From Phragmites australis (Eukaryota; Streptophyta; Magnoliopsida; Poales; Poaceae), in contig NC_084938.1 of assembly GCF_958298935.1 (NCBI RefSeq), positions 6,765,501-6,829,500 on the forward strand: a DNA stretch of 64,000 nucleotides, given 5' to 3'. The notes under the pieces are model-generated. The model did not search any database. It saw only the letters and a program-made list of their open reading frames with translations, and was not told the DNA's origin. Both the position numbers and the translations under genes were made by a program. Positions 1 through 11,562 of the stretch are shown one piece after another (positions within the stretch are counted from its first letter, which is position 1; each line of letters opens with the position of its first letter).

Positions 1-702
1 ATTTCGTACTCTCTACGATAGAGGATATAGTGGTTCAGACACGCTTGTATCTATCCAATGACAATGGCCGTATAAGTTTCTTCGCTTGATAAGGGGTGGT
101 GGGCAAGGAGTTAGGCTTTAGAAGCATGTTTGCTAAGAGATTCAACATATTTGAGAAACTCTTGTCAAACCATCTATTGATAGCCTTCAATCTTAGAAGT
201 TTAAGCACTGAATGCAACATTGTAAACTCCTTTTCACAGCCTTTCGATTACTCATACAAAAGTTCCTTCGATGACTTCTGTAATGCCTCAAAATTATCTA
301 AACCTCTCACGTCCCTTAAAACATGTGGTTCTGCATGGCGTAACACTTCCTCTAGATCGAAATAATCATCATCATCCATCATAACATCAGTGTCGCATTT
401 GACTCTCATCATCACCATCCACTTGATCAGCAGCGATGTCGTCGTTTGCTTCACATGCACGTTTTTTTTCGCCATGTTTGGACCAACATATGTAATCCTC
501 GACAAAACCTCTCAAGATCTAGTGTGATTTGGTTATGCTTGATTTGTCCTACAATATTGGTTCTTGCAGTCAGAGCTGGATAATGTATTTCCTTTGTCTT
601 CTTAGTCAAAACGTCCTACTTGGAGGTTTCAATCAAAGTGGAGAGTACTTTGATGTATATTTCTCCATATCTTGGTGCATCGTACATCCATACTCTATCC
701 AT
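1..702 (-). pseudogene. CACTA transposase (Tnp2/TNPD-like), N-terminal part, broken
   Basis: Reading leftward from the ATG at 702-700 the product begins MDRVWMYDAPRYGEIYIKVL, which I recognise as the N-terminal region of plant En/Spm-type transposases. A stop (TAG, 616-618) interrupts it. Near 505 the frame shifts, and the acidic stretch DDDDYFDLEEVLRHAEPHVL follows, typical of the segment ahead of the Tnp2 catalytic domain. Another in-frame stop lies near 247. The last readable block has PNSLPTTPYQAKKLIRPLSL, a conserved Tnp2 motif, followed directly by RYKRV. In the family a cysteine-containing segment separates these two, so a short deletion is likely. In an intact element this protein would bind element ends in the nucleus and cut them. 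Family assignment is firm; function is lost. Confidence 0.8.
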
Positions 703-1309
703 CTTTAACTTCAATCACAAAATTAGATACATAAATTAATTAATAAGAAAATCATAATAAAAAAGATTTTTTTTAAAAAACAAAATATGAAAAATAGGGC
801 TTGTTATGATTATAATATTTTTACACAATTGAATCTATATTGATGTAAATTTATAGCTCAAAACAATGTGAATTCATTATACTTTCTCTCTCCCTCTACA
901 TCTAGATCTAGATCCAAAAAATCTCCATTCATGTTAAAACCTTCTAGATGCTAAAAAACATCAAATTGAAGCTATAGTTTTGAAATATAATGCTAGAATT
1001 ATGTGAAACTACACAAATGAGTCAATATTGATCACAAATTTTAGCTTATTCGAGGATCTAAATGGCTAGAACCATAAATATCTCTAGATCACATTGAAAC
1101 CCTAATTAAGCTTTAAATCTAAATCTAGACTTCAGAAAGACGCTAGCTAGGGATGAGATACTCTTACATTAGATGGCTCCTCTAAAGAATTTAAAAACAA
1201 AACCTTCCCCCTTTATTTTCAATCTCGTGGCCACCTTTGAGCTGTACTGTTCGGACACAGTGAGCTCGATCTGAATGGAGCTCTCCACAGACATGTACTG
1301 TTTATGGAG

Positions 1310-1687
1310 AGATTACCACACGTGAATCACTTATTCACTTGTGAAAACTAATTTTCAAAGATAGTTTTTTATATGAACCGTTTCTGAAAATAACTCTATT
1401 TTCACATATAATTTACATAAATAACTGCATGTGGAAATTATCTTTTCTAAAGACTGTTACTTATGCGAACCAACTATGAAAAAAAATACTCCAATATCAC
1501 ACACGGTTCATATAAAAAATCATATGTGAAAAAGATCATTTCCAGAAGTGGTTCATATATCTAGAAATTAGTTTTTATAGGCAGACCAAAACAGCATGGG
1601 TCTTAAGCTTACTATTGAGACGGTTTGTTATATAAACCGCTCGTGGAAATGAACTCCGGTATTAAAAAAATAGTTTTTTAAGTAGTG
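1310..1687. repeat. CACTA subterminal repeat region
   Basis: Several copies, in both orientations, of a degenerate motif resembling 'tatatgaaccgtttctgaaaat' / 'ccacatgtgaaa' occur here, ending at TAGTG (1687). Such arrays bind TNPA/TNP1-type proteins in CACTA elements. They differ in sequence from the subterminal repeats of the other CACTA elements in this window, so this is a separate family. Confidence 0.6.
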
Positions 1688-4628
<2,941 letters not shown>

Positions 4629-4634
4629 GAGCCC

Positions 4635-4640
4635 TATAAG
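4635..4640 (+). promoter_or_regulatory. Probable TATA box of the WOX gene
   Basis: TATAAG in the context CCTATAAGTAC lies 171 bp upstream of the ATG at 4806. Transcription would then start near 4665-4670, giving a 5' leader of roughly 140 bases. It is the best-placed TATA-like element between the microsatellite and the start codon. Assigned by position and sequence only. Confidence 0.5.
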
Positions 4641-4805
4641 TACAGTCCAGGCCCTTCTCAATTATGCCCCCACTCCATTTAGGTTACCCTGTGTCGGTCT
4701 TCCCCTTGGCTTCCCTTCTATTCTTTTGTCCCTTTCCACAACACTGTCTGATCCTAGCTAGCTTGCTTTGACCATATTCAAGCTAGTCTCTTCCTCTTCC
4801 CCTCC

Positions 4806-5863
4806 ATGGACTCCCACAACGGCCAAGCTCCCTCTCACCGCTGCGGCGAGGGCGAGCCAACGACGGCGAGGTTGCGGTGGGCGCCGAAGCCAGAGCAGAT
4901 CCTGATCCTGGAGTCCATCTTCAACAGCGGCATGGTGAACCCTGCCAAGGACGAGACGGCGCGCATTCGCCGCCTCCTCGAGCGCTTCGGCGCCGTCCGC
5001 GACGCCAACGTCTTCTACTGGTTCCAGAACCGCCGCTCCCGCTCCCGCCGCCGCGCTCGACAGCTCCAGCAGTCCTGCAGTGCAGCTGCCCAGCCCCAGC
5101 CCCCTGCCGCCGCCCGAGTCGTCGCCGGCCACCTCCACGGCGTCAACGACAGCGCATCTCCTTTCGTCATGCACGGGCACGGCCATGTGCGTGCGGCCAT
5201 GCCCACTGCCTCGCCTGTGCAGTCCGTGGCCGACGCGGCGCCCCACTTCTTTGCAGACGACGTCGACTGCGGCGGCGACGACCTCTTCGCCATCTCCCGG
5301 CAAATGGGGCTCATGCAGCACGGTGGTGACCACCGCTGCAGCTACATGGCCAACGACGCCTCCCAGCTGAGTTGTCAACCAACTGGTGAGCTAATACTCT
5401 GTGCATTGCATGTAGAATCTCATAGCACAATTTATAATTATGCGATTTATCGTTGATGATCGTATGTGTTCTTAATTATGGGTTGATGGATGGATGATTG
5501 CAGGGATGTCTATCCAGGTGTTAATCAACGGCGCGGTGTACGAGGTGCCGGGAGCCGGCGCGTTGTTGGATTTGGCAGGCACGTTTGGGCGTGATGCGAT
5601 GCTGGTGCACTCCTCCGGCGAGATCCTGCCGGTGAACGAGCACGGCATCCTCATGAAGAGCTTGCAGATGGGGGAGTGCTACTACCTGGTTGGTGAATTA
5701 TTTTGTTTATATATCTTTGCCGTGATTAATTAAATTAAACTTAATTACTTTTAATCTCCCTTCTTAGTTAGTATAAACATTAGCAGTTTGATTAGCACTA
5801 ATTATAAGTTTTTACATTACTTAGTTATAATTTGTTTTTTGGCAGGTTTCGAGAACGACTTAA
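4806..5863 (+). CDS. WOX11/12-like: WUSCHEL-related homeobox transcription factor, WOX11/12 type (three exons)
   Basis: Exons 4806-5385, 5504-5688 and 5846-5863 give 260 residues, close to WOX11/12 proteins of grasses. Introns of 118 and 157 bp have GT donors (GTGAGC at 5386; GTTGGT at 5689) and AG acceptors. The homeodomain covers about residues 22-85, with [19 protein letters not shown] in helix 1 and the WOX signature [15 protein letters not shown] (69-83) in helix 3. A middle low-complexity part follows. A conserved C-terminal block (195-260) contains [27 protein letters not shown] and ends [12 protein letters not shown] next to [10 protein letters not shown] points to WOX11/12 rather than WOX8/9 or WUS. 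The start is the first in-frame ATG, in a good context (CCATGGA). Known relatives act in the nucleus downstream of auxin and cytokinin in crown-root and shoot-organ initiation. Residue 65 is Arg where relatives normally have Gly. A stronger-looking donor at 5693 would read through into an unrelated frame, so exon 3 is inferred from the family C-terminus. WOX10 or WOX12 are alternative names. Confidence 0.92.
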
Positions 5864-6204
5864 TCAGCTTCTGCATGATGATTCAAGATTTGTGTGCTAG
5901 GCAGCATGAACACTTGATCAGCAATTTGTTGTGTCGAGATCATATGTCAGTGTGTACTAATGTGTTGCTCTCTCTCTCTCTCTCCACATCGATGTATATT
6001 ATTATCTGAATGCATCGTCCCCTTGAGAGTTTCCTTTCAGTGTGCTGGAGATGTTGTAGCTTAATTGATAATTTCAATGACTTTCCTGATTATCCACATC
6101 ATGCATTTGGATTTCTGGCCTTGCACTACGTACTCGTATTTTCTAGGCATTTCCTATGCTGATGGAATTTCAGAGCGCTATATATACCCCTCGTATATAT
6201 GCAC

Positions 6205-6265
6205 AAGCAGGATCTTGTGTATCTAGCTAGCTACATACTATGAAGCAGGATCTTGTGTATCTAGC
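6205..6265. repeat. 23-bp direct repeat
   Basis: The same 23 bases (beginning AAGCAGGATCTTGTGT) occur at 6205-6227 and 6243-6265, with a period of 38 bp. It looks like a local tandem duplication in the 3' flank of the homeobox gene. No function is apparent. Confidence 0.9.
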
Positions 6266-6617
6266 ATGTATTCAGACTTTTGTGTTTATGAATATGTCGA
6301 TGTAAACTATATATAAAACTGAATTTCAACATATAAGGAAAAATGCAACTAGTAGGAAGATGGTGTGGTTTGCAAATTGAATATAGAAGCACTAGTAATT
6401 ACAAGAGGGTGATGTCTTGTTTCATGTTTTGTGTCCTTAGTGTCCTCAGTTGCATGTTTTTTCCTGCTTAATTGGGGGTCAAAAAAATTCATTTACTCAG
6501 TATTTGACAAGTAACATCAAGGGACTATTCGGAACATATAGATGCAGCGAGTAAAACACACAGAAATAGTTTAAACACAGGGAAATTTTGGAGAAAACAT
6601 TGCTTTCGCTTTTTTTA

Positions 6618-6650
6618 GGGGGGGGGGGGGGGGGGTAGAGAGAGAGAGAG
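6618..6650. repeat. G18 homopolymer followed by (AG)n
   Basis: Eighteen consecutive G at 6618-6635 are followed by TA and an AG tract to about 6650. Such a run could fold as a G-quadruplex. It is also a classic site of length errors in sequencing and assembly, so its exact length should be treated with caution. Confidence 0.9.
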
Positions 6651-7007
6651 CCTTCAGCTCCGTAAATATGAAAAACACACGAAGAGACTGAGAATTACTT
6701 TTAAAAGTGACATGATAGTAAATACAAGCACCTAGGAAGACATGGGAATAAAAAATAAAAATAGCTCCGACATTTATCAGTGGTAATCTTTAAATTAAAA
6801 GACAAACTGAAAACAACCTAAACCCCGTTCTGCAAGTGCGAAATCCCTAGATGCAGGCAGTGGTAATGGCTTACGCATGCGAAACTGAAAGGTAAAAGGG
6901 TAATGCTTTAACCTAGTAGGTGCGGATTAGTGTGTTTTCTTTGCCAGCGTGGCATGGTTCTACGTCCACTCTGGAACAAAACGGGTTTTACCAGCCGCAC
7001 GTACTTA

Positions 7008-7217
7008 GGCCCTGTTTTGTACTGCTCGAGCTACCAGCTTCAACTTAGATTTGTAGTTTGTATACTAAAATATTGTGGTCTAAGCATTTTTTTTTGTCTA
7101 AAATAGAAATTCATCCAAACAACTTAGGTGTATCCCAACTCCAGCTCCATAAATTCATGGAGCCAGAGACACCCAACTCCAAGTATTTTTAGTGGTGGAG
7201 CCTTACCAAACAAAACC
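7008..7217. mobile_element. Tourist-like MITE (PIF/Harbinger type), 210 bp
   Basis: The left end GGCCCTGTTTTGT and the right end, which reads GGTTTTGTTTGGT on the opposite strand, form imperfect terminal inverted repeats. Both sides carry the 3-bp duplication TTA (7005-7007 and 7218-7220). End sequence, length and TWA duplication fit Tourist-like MITEs of grasses, which are moved in trans by PIF/Harbinger transposases. It has no coding capacity. It lies 1.1 kb downstream of the WOX stop codon. Confidence 0.8.
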
Positions 7218-7220
7218 TTA

Positions 7221-8306
7221 ATTGATCAAGTGACCTGGTTTCGTCGTAAGTATATGTGCAAAAATCTAAATGGCTGTAGGGGCTTCTTCTTGGATACTAT
7301 TGACTCTTTTCCCAAATAATTGTGGTGCAAATAGAAGGGGCTAGCGATCGAGAAACATATGGCGAGGGCTTAACTATTTTGAACCAATCAAAACTTAATT
7401 TCTTCATACAGTTGCGTTGATGGATTGAAAAAGATTGCTGCATATATTCTTAGGACCAGGCTGACGAACTTTATTTATGGGCAATAATTGATGGGGCTTA
7501 ATTGAAGAAAAATAATCTGAAATACAAGTGGTCACATTAATCTGCAGCAAAAATGAAATCAGAGGTAGAGGACATCGTCGTTTTCCTGCAAATGCCCTGT
7601 GTTATTGGGCTCCCGGGGCTTAGTGGCGGCCTGCCACGAGTACAGGAGTACGTGCAGCGCCGGCAGGGCCTAGGCCTAGAGTTCCAGTTTTCCCTCTTGG
7701 GCCAGATGAAAAAAAAACCACTTGATTCACCGGTCCTTACTTCGCATAAGGAACCCGTTAACGCGCGACTCGTACGTACGTACTTTTGTGTGTACATTTT
7801 AGCTTCACTTTTCCTTTTTGGCCTGCCTTGGTTCAAAGCTTTGACATACTCATGAACACATCAAAGATATGCGAACTTAATTATCCAAAGCTTTGACATA
7901 CTCTTGTTGCCCTGTATAATATCTAATGAAGAGAGAACATCGATTGTGCAACAGATCATCGATCGGTCGCCCGTGATATGATCCAGGTAAACTACTTGTT
8001 TTGGGTGATCTTCTCGATCGGTTGCCCATGCTGCCGGTGGCATGCATGAGATCAGTTTAGTAACCGTTTCGTTCAACTGAAACATGTGATTTCTTGTCGA
8101 CAGCTTCCTTTCCACATCCTTTTTTTCTTTTCTGCGGGTCCAGAGATCTAAGGTTGGATTTGAGTCTCTCGAATCCACCTGGGAATGCTATATGCTACAT
8201 ATAGACGGCTGCCCCACACCCCCGGCAACGCGGCGGACGAGTTGCCCTGCTCACAGTGGCTCGCCACCAATGCTGCAGTAGCCCCCGCCACCTCCCCGTC
8301 GCTCTC
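7221..8306. other. Intergenic stretch, no gene supported
   Basis: Non-coding by inspection. An 18-bp direct repeat (CAAAGCTTTGACATACTC) occurs at 7834-7851 and again at 7887-7904 or within a base of it. A 100-codon open frame at 7553-7855 has no domain, signal or compositional bias that would argue for a gene, and its overlap with a frame on the other strand suggests chance. Confidence 0.5.
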
Positions 8307-8309
8307 TAA

Positions 8310-8729
8310 GACCATCTCAAATCATTTCTCTTTATTTCATTCCTTTCAGATTTCTGCACTCCAATATCATTCTCTTTCCCAATATACTTTTAATATTTTA
8401 TCATTTGTAAATAACTACCACGATACATACAATATAATTACAATATATGATGCATATATATTGTTCATGTATTTGATAGTAAATGGTCTTTTACTCTCCC
8501 CTCTCCCTACTTCCTTTCTGTTCTCTTCCTTCTCGCAAGACCAAAGCAACAACATAGCACCGCCACCTCCCTCTGTTCTTCTTCCCCATTAGAGAATCCC
8601 ACACCCATTAAACCTCTCTCCTATCCTGTCTAGTACCGGCGTCCGACGGGAAGCCGTTAGAGTCCTCCGCCCGTTTTCACCGCCTTCTTTTTTCCATCAC
8701 AAAAGGAATAGGAATCCTTGGAGATGGCC
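8310..8729. mobile_element. MITE, PIF/Harbinger-like, about 420 bp
   Basis: The left end GACCATCTC and the right end (GGCCATCTC on the opposite strand) form inverted termini. TAA flanks both sides (8307-8309 and 8730-8732), the 3-bp duplication of Tourist/PIF-type MITEs. The interior is AT- and pyrimidine-rich and non-coding. The inverted repeats are short, so the call rests on termini plus target duplication. Confidence 0.6.
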
Positions 8730-8732
8730 TAA

Positions 8733-9114
8733 CGTCTTCGACGCCAGCGACCTCCTTGGGCAAGCCCCACCCCACGGCCGGAAAGATGTTGCAAGTAAAA
8801 AATTACAGTTGTTCCAAACAGTAGGTTCCAGAGAGAAAATGTACCAGACTCACAGGTATATGATGTAAAGTTACCAAACTCACAGGTGTGTTTTTAGACT
8901 TTCCAACATTCGAATTTGGTTTATACATCAGTTACAGTTAGTTTATTTTAGAGTTACGGTTAGCTTATATAGGAATTTTGGTGACTTCTTTAATGTAATT
9001 TTCAAGTAAGGTTAGTGTAAATCGAAATTCGATTTTTTTACTACCACCATCTCATGCAAGTCTGCTCCAAGCCATATATAGATCTTAAATTCAATGGTCA
9101 AAAAATCAGGTAAG
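8733..9114. other. Ancestral DNA on the left of retrotransposon A, with target site GTAAG
   Basis: This stretch resumes at 34789 beyond retrotransposon A. GTAAG at 9110-9114 is repeated at 34789-34793. No gene is visible. Removing the element would give a simple continuous AT-rich intergenic sequence. Confidence 0.6.
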
Positions 9115-10569
9115 TATTGTCTTTAATTAAAATTTTAAATGTTGAATTTTCCTTCATGGGCCAACAGCTATGCTCCTCTCTGTTTCGGCCCTTGCTAAAA
9201 CTGGCCTAAGTCCACGAGAAGCTCAGTACTTGAGCTGAGGCTGGCGCTAGGGTTAAAAAAAGGGCATTTGGGAACCAATCAAGTCTGGCTTCAGCCGACT
9301 CTAGGGCGATGGCGGTGGAATGGCTATGCCCGGGTTTCCCGCGCTCATGCATGCGTCCATGGCATGATTGGGCTCCCTACTATCCACTGGATCCGTTCTG
9401 GACCATGGGATTGGATGAAGCTGTGTAGAGGGTTAGCGAGAACAAACCAATTTCGGTTTAGGTAGCCATTCTTGGTGTGCGTGCTGAGGTGAGGGCTTCT
9501 TATATCTGTGGTGGAGGCTCCTCTCGGTTAAACAAGAAAGAGGAGGAAATCAAGGTCAGCTCTCTCTCTTTGTGACTCAGTGGTCTTCTCTCTGTTCGGT
9601 GTGTAGTTGAGCACTGGGATCATCTCCCTGCTTGGCTAGGTGAGGCGTTGTATAGAGTTGGTGGTGGTGGAAGCCAGTGTTGTGATGCCAAGGCTCACCT
9701 GCATGTGCCGACGCAATGCGGCTGAGGATTTGTATCTCCGATCTCCTTCTCGCCGGCGGCAATGGTGGGTGATAGGTTTTCTGGGTCGGTGACATTTGAG
9801 TCGTGCTTAGCCGCACTCCTCCGCTCGTTTCAACGAGTCTCTCTGTAAGTTTTTTACATCCTCTCTTGTTCTGAACAATATGGTTGATTTTTCTTTACTG
9901 CTCGATGATGATGATATGCACTGAAAACTGGGCTAGATAACTAAGTACAATAGACTGAACTGTTTTAGCTCTCTGATATCCTCGCTGGTACAAGCGGTAT
10001 TGATTTGGGACTCTTTGTTCCATTCCTATATACCGAGCCTGGCACTCTGTTGTTGTTTGTACACTAGCTTAAACCTTGATTCCTGTATTATGTCCTGCTT
10101 TGATGGTTGATGCAGTAGAATTTTTATGGTGTATTCATTACATACTTTGTTGATCTGCTGCTCTATTAGCTTCAGTTTCTGAAGGGTTAGTTTCCTTTGA
10201 ATTGATGATCAGTACAACAGCTCTGTCCAGGAAGGCTTGTTAAAATTCAGAGAATATCTGTCAGGTTCTGTAACTAGATGTAATCTTAGTATCTTGCTTA
10301 GTTCTTGATGAGTTCTTGATGTGTGATATGATCAGCTAGGGAGCAGAACCTTAGTGTTCTGGGGCTAGCTATTAAAAACCATATGAGAGCACTTTCATTA
10401 CATCAATTAGTTGTTCAATTCAGTTTCTATACATGATGAATGGTCCTTTTGTTTATGAACTGTTGGCTCATTCATGCAAGATCATGTTTATGAACTATGT
10501 TCTGTTATGCGGTTATAATTCTTTATGTGGGATTGTGTTCATGCTCTTTTTATTGCACTTTAATCAACA
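9115..10569 (+). repeat. 5' LTR of copia A (1455 bp)
   Basis: It begins at TATTGTCTTT (the 3' LTR begins TGTTGTCTTT, so the first dinucleotide has mutated from TG to TA) and ends AATCAACA, identical to the end of the 3' LTR at 34788. It is the only complete copy. The 3' copy lacks the segment corresponding to 9306-10281. The gag ATG follows only 24 bp after the LTR end. Confidence 0.9.
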
Positions 10570-10593
10570 ATCTAGAAAACCTATTGCTTCTGT

Positions 10594-11562
10594 GATGGCT
10601 AGTTCTAGCTCTTCTACCCTACCACTGTCGTCCTCATATGCGATTAAGCCTGAAAGCTTCGATGGAGTTGGCTTTAAGTGCCGGTAGGCCTAGACGAGGC
10701 TATGGTTGATGGAGCTCAGACTGTTCTGGGTCCTCACCGAAGAGCTGCCCACCCCTCCGGGGGAAGCCGTGTAGGACGAGGTCGAAAGAACGTGTCTCGA
10801 CGCGTTAAGGGTCCGTTGGTAGAAGGCTAATGCCTCAGCCCTAGCACGCCTCTTGACAATCCTATCAAACAGGCTCTTCGACTTCTACGTGGGGTTCAGG
10901 GAAGCACAGAAGATATGGTCAGAGCTGAATTACAAGTATGCTGAAAGCGACAACGACAATGAGTCCTTCATGGTGGCTAGACTTGAATTTTCATATGGGA
11001 GATGGAAGATCAGTCATGGAATAGATTGATGAGTTGCAACTGATCGTGGGAGACTTAGGTCAGTATGGCTACGTCCTCCCTTAGAATTTGTAGGTTAATG
11101 CCATCCTAGCCGAGCTGCCCGCTTCTTGGTGTGACTTTGTCATTGTGCGTCGGCACTTAAAGCAGCGGTTGACTTTTAATGAGCTTATCGCTGCTATAAT
11201 ATTGAGGAGAAGTCCAAGGTAGGCTATGGTGGGGTGAGGGCACCCGCTCAAGACAACCTTGTCGAGCACAAGTACCATCCTAGGAGGAAAATGAAGAAAG
11301 AGAAGAAGCTCGAGATTGTCTGCTATGTCTGTGGTGGGTTGGACCACAGGGCCAACAAATGCCACGATCGTAAGGGCAAGAGACTCAACGCTTGAGCAGC
11401 AGAAGGTAATTAAAGCCTAAGTGCATGTGGCAGTTACGGTGACCGATGATACCGGCAAAGGTGACTCCACTAGTGGGTATATATTTGAGACCTTTATGGC
11501 AAATTCACTAGTAAGTTGGTGGGTTGATACAAGTGCTACCAGGCATATTTGTGCTGATCAGA
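10594..11562 (+). pseudogene. Copia A gag, zinc knuckle and start of protease
   Basis: Starts MASSSSSTLPLSSSYAIKPE followed by SFDGVGFK, the usual opening of plant copia gag proteins. The frame then breaks but stays readable through a region with KIWSELNYKYAESDN, a copia capsid-type segment. A complete CX2CX4HX4C zinc knuckle (CYVCGGLDHRANKC) lies near 11320-11365. The protease follows with WWVDTSATRHICADQ, where the catalytic DTG has become DTS. At 11563 a solo LTR interrupts the protein; the continuation resumes at about 14061. In an intact element these parts form the particle shell and process the polyprotein. Several frameshifts and stops rule out function. Confidence 0.85.

Larger units (their letters stand above)
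1..1687 (-). mobile_element. CACTA (En/Spm) transposon, 5'-terminal part, cut by window edge
   Basis: The right boundary reads TAGTG at 1683-1687, the expected inverted end of a CACTA element. Inside it, from about 1310, lie degenerate subterminal repeats, and then a minus-strand Tnp2-type transposase that starts at 702 and runs off the left edge. Transposase reading away from this end makes it the 5' end of the element. The other terminus lies outside the window, so the 3-bp target duplication (CAA expected at 1688-1690) cannot be verified. The coding part is broken, so this copy is not autonomous. Confidence 0.75.
5864..7004. other. 3' flank of the WOX gene, no further gene seen
   Basis: AT-rich sequence that must hold the 3' untranslated region. 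I find no canonical AATAAA near the stop, so the poly(A) site is not placed. A short TC tract (about 5968-5984), a 23-bp direct repeat and a G18/AG tract are the only notable items. Small open frames here lack any recognisable domain. Confidence 0.55.

Noticed and set aside
4758..5378. Long minus-strand frame (206 codons) and two other plus frames across WOX exon 1
   Set aside because: They overlap a clear homeobox exon. GC-rich grass exons often leave several frames open; the products have no motif.
7553..7855. 100-codon plus-strand frame
   Set aside because: No homology I can recognise, overlaps a frame on the other strand, and lies between MITEs without promoter or splice context.
9306..10281. 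Independent host gene within the 5' LTR of copia A
   Set aside because: The stretch lacks coding frames and is bounded on both sides by LTR sequence shared with the 3' copy, so it is ordinary LTR interior deleted from the 3' copy.
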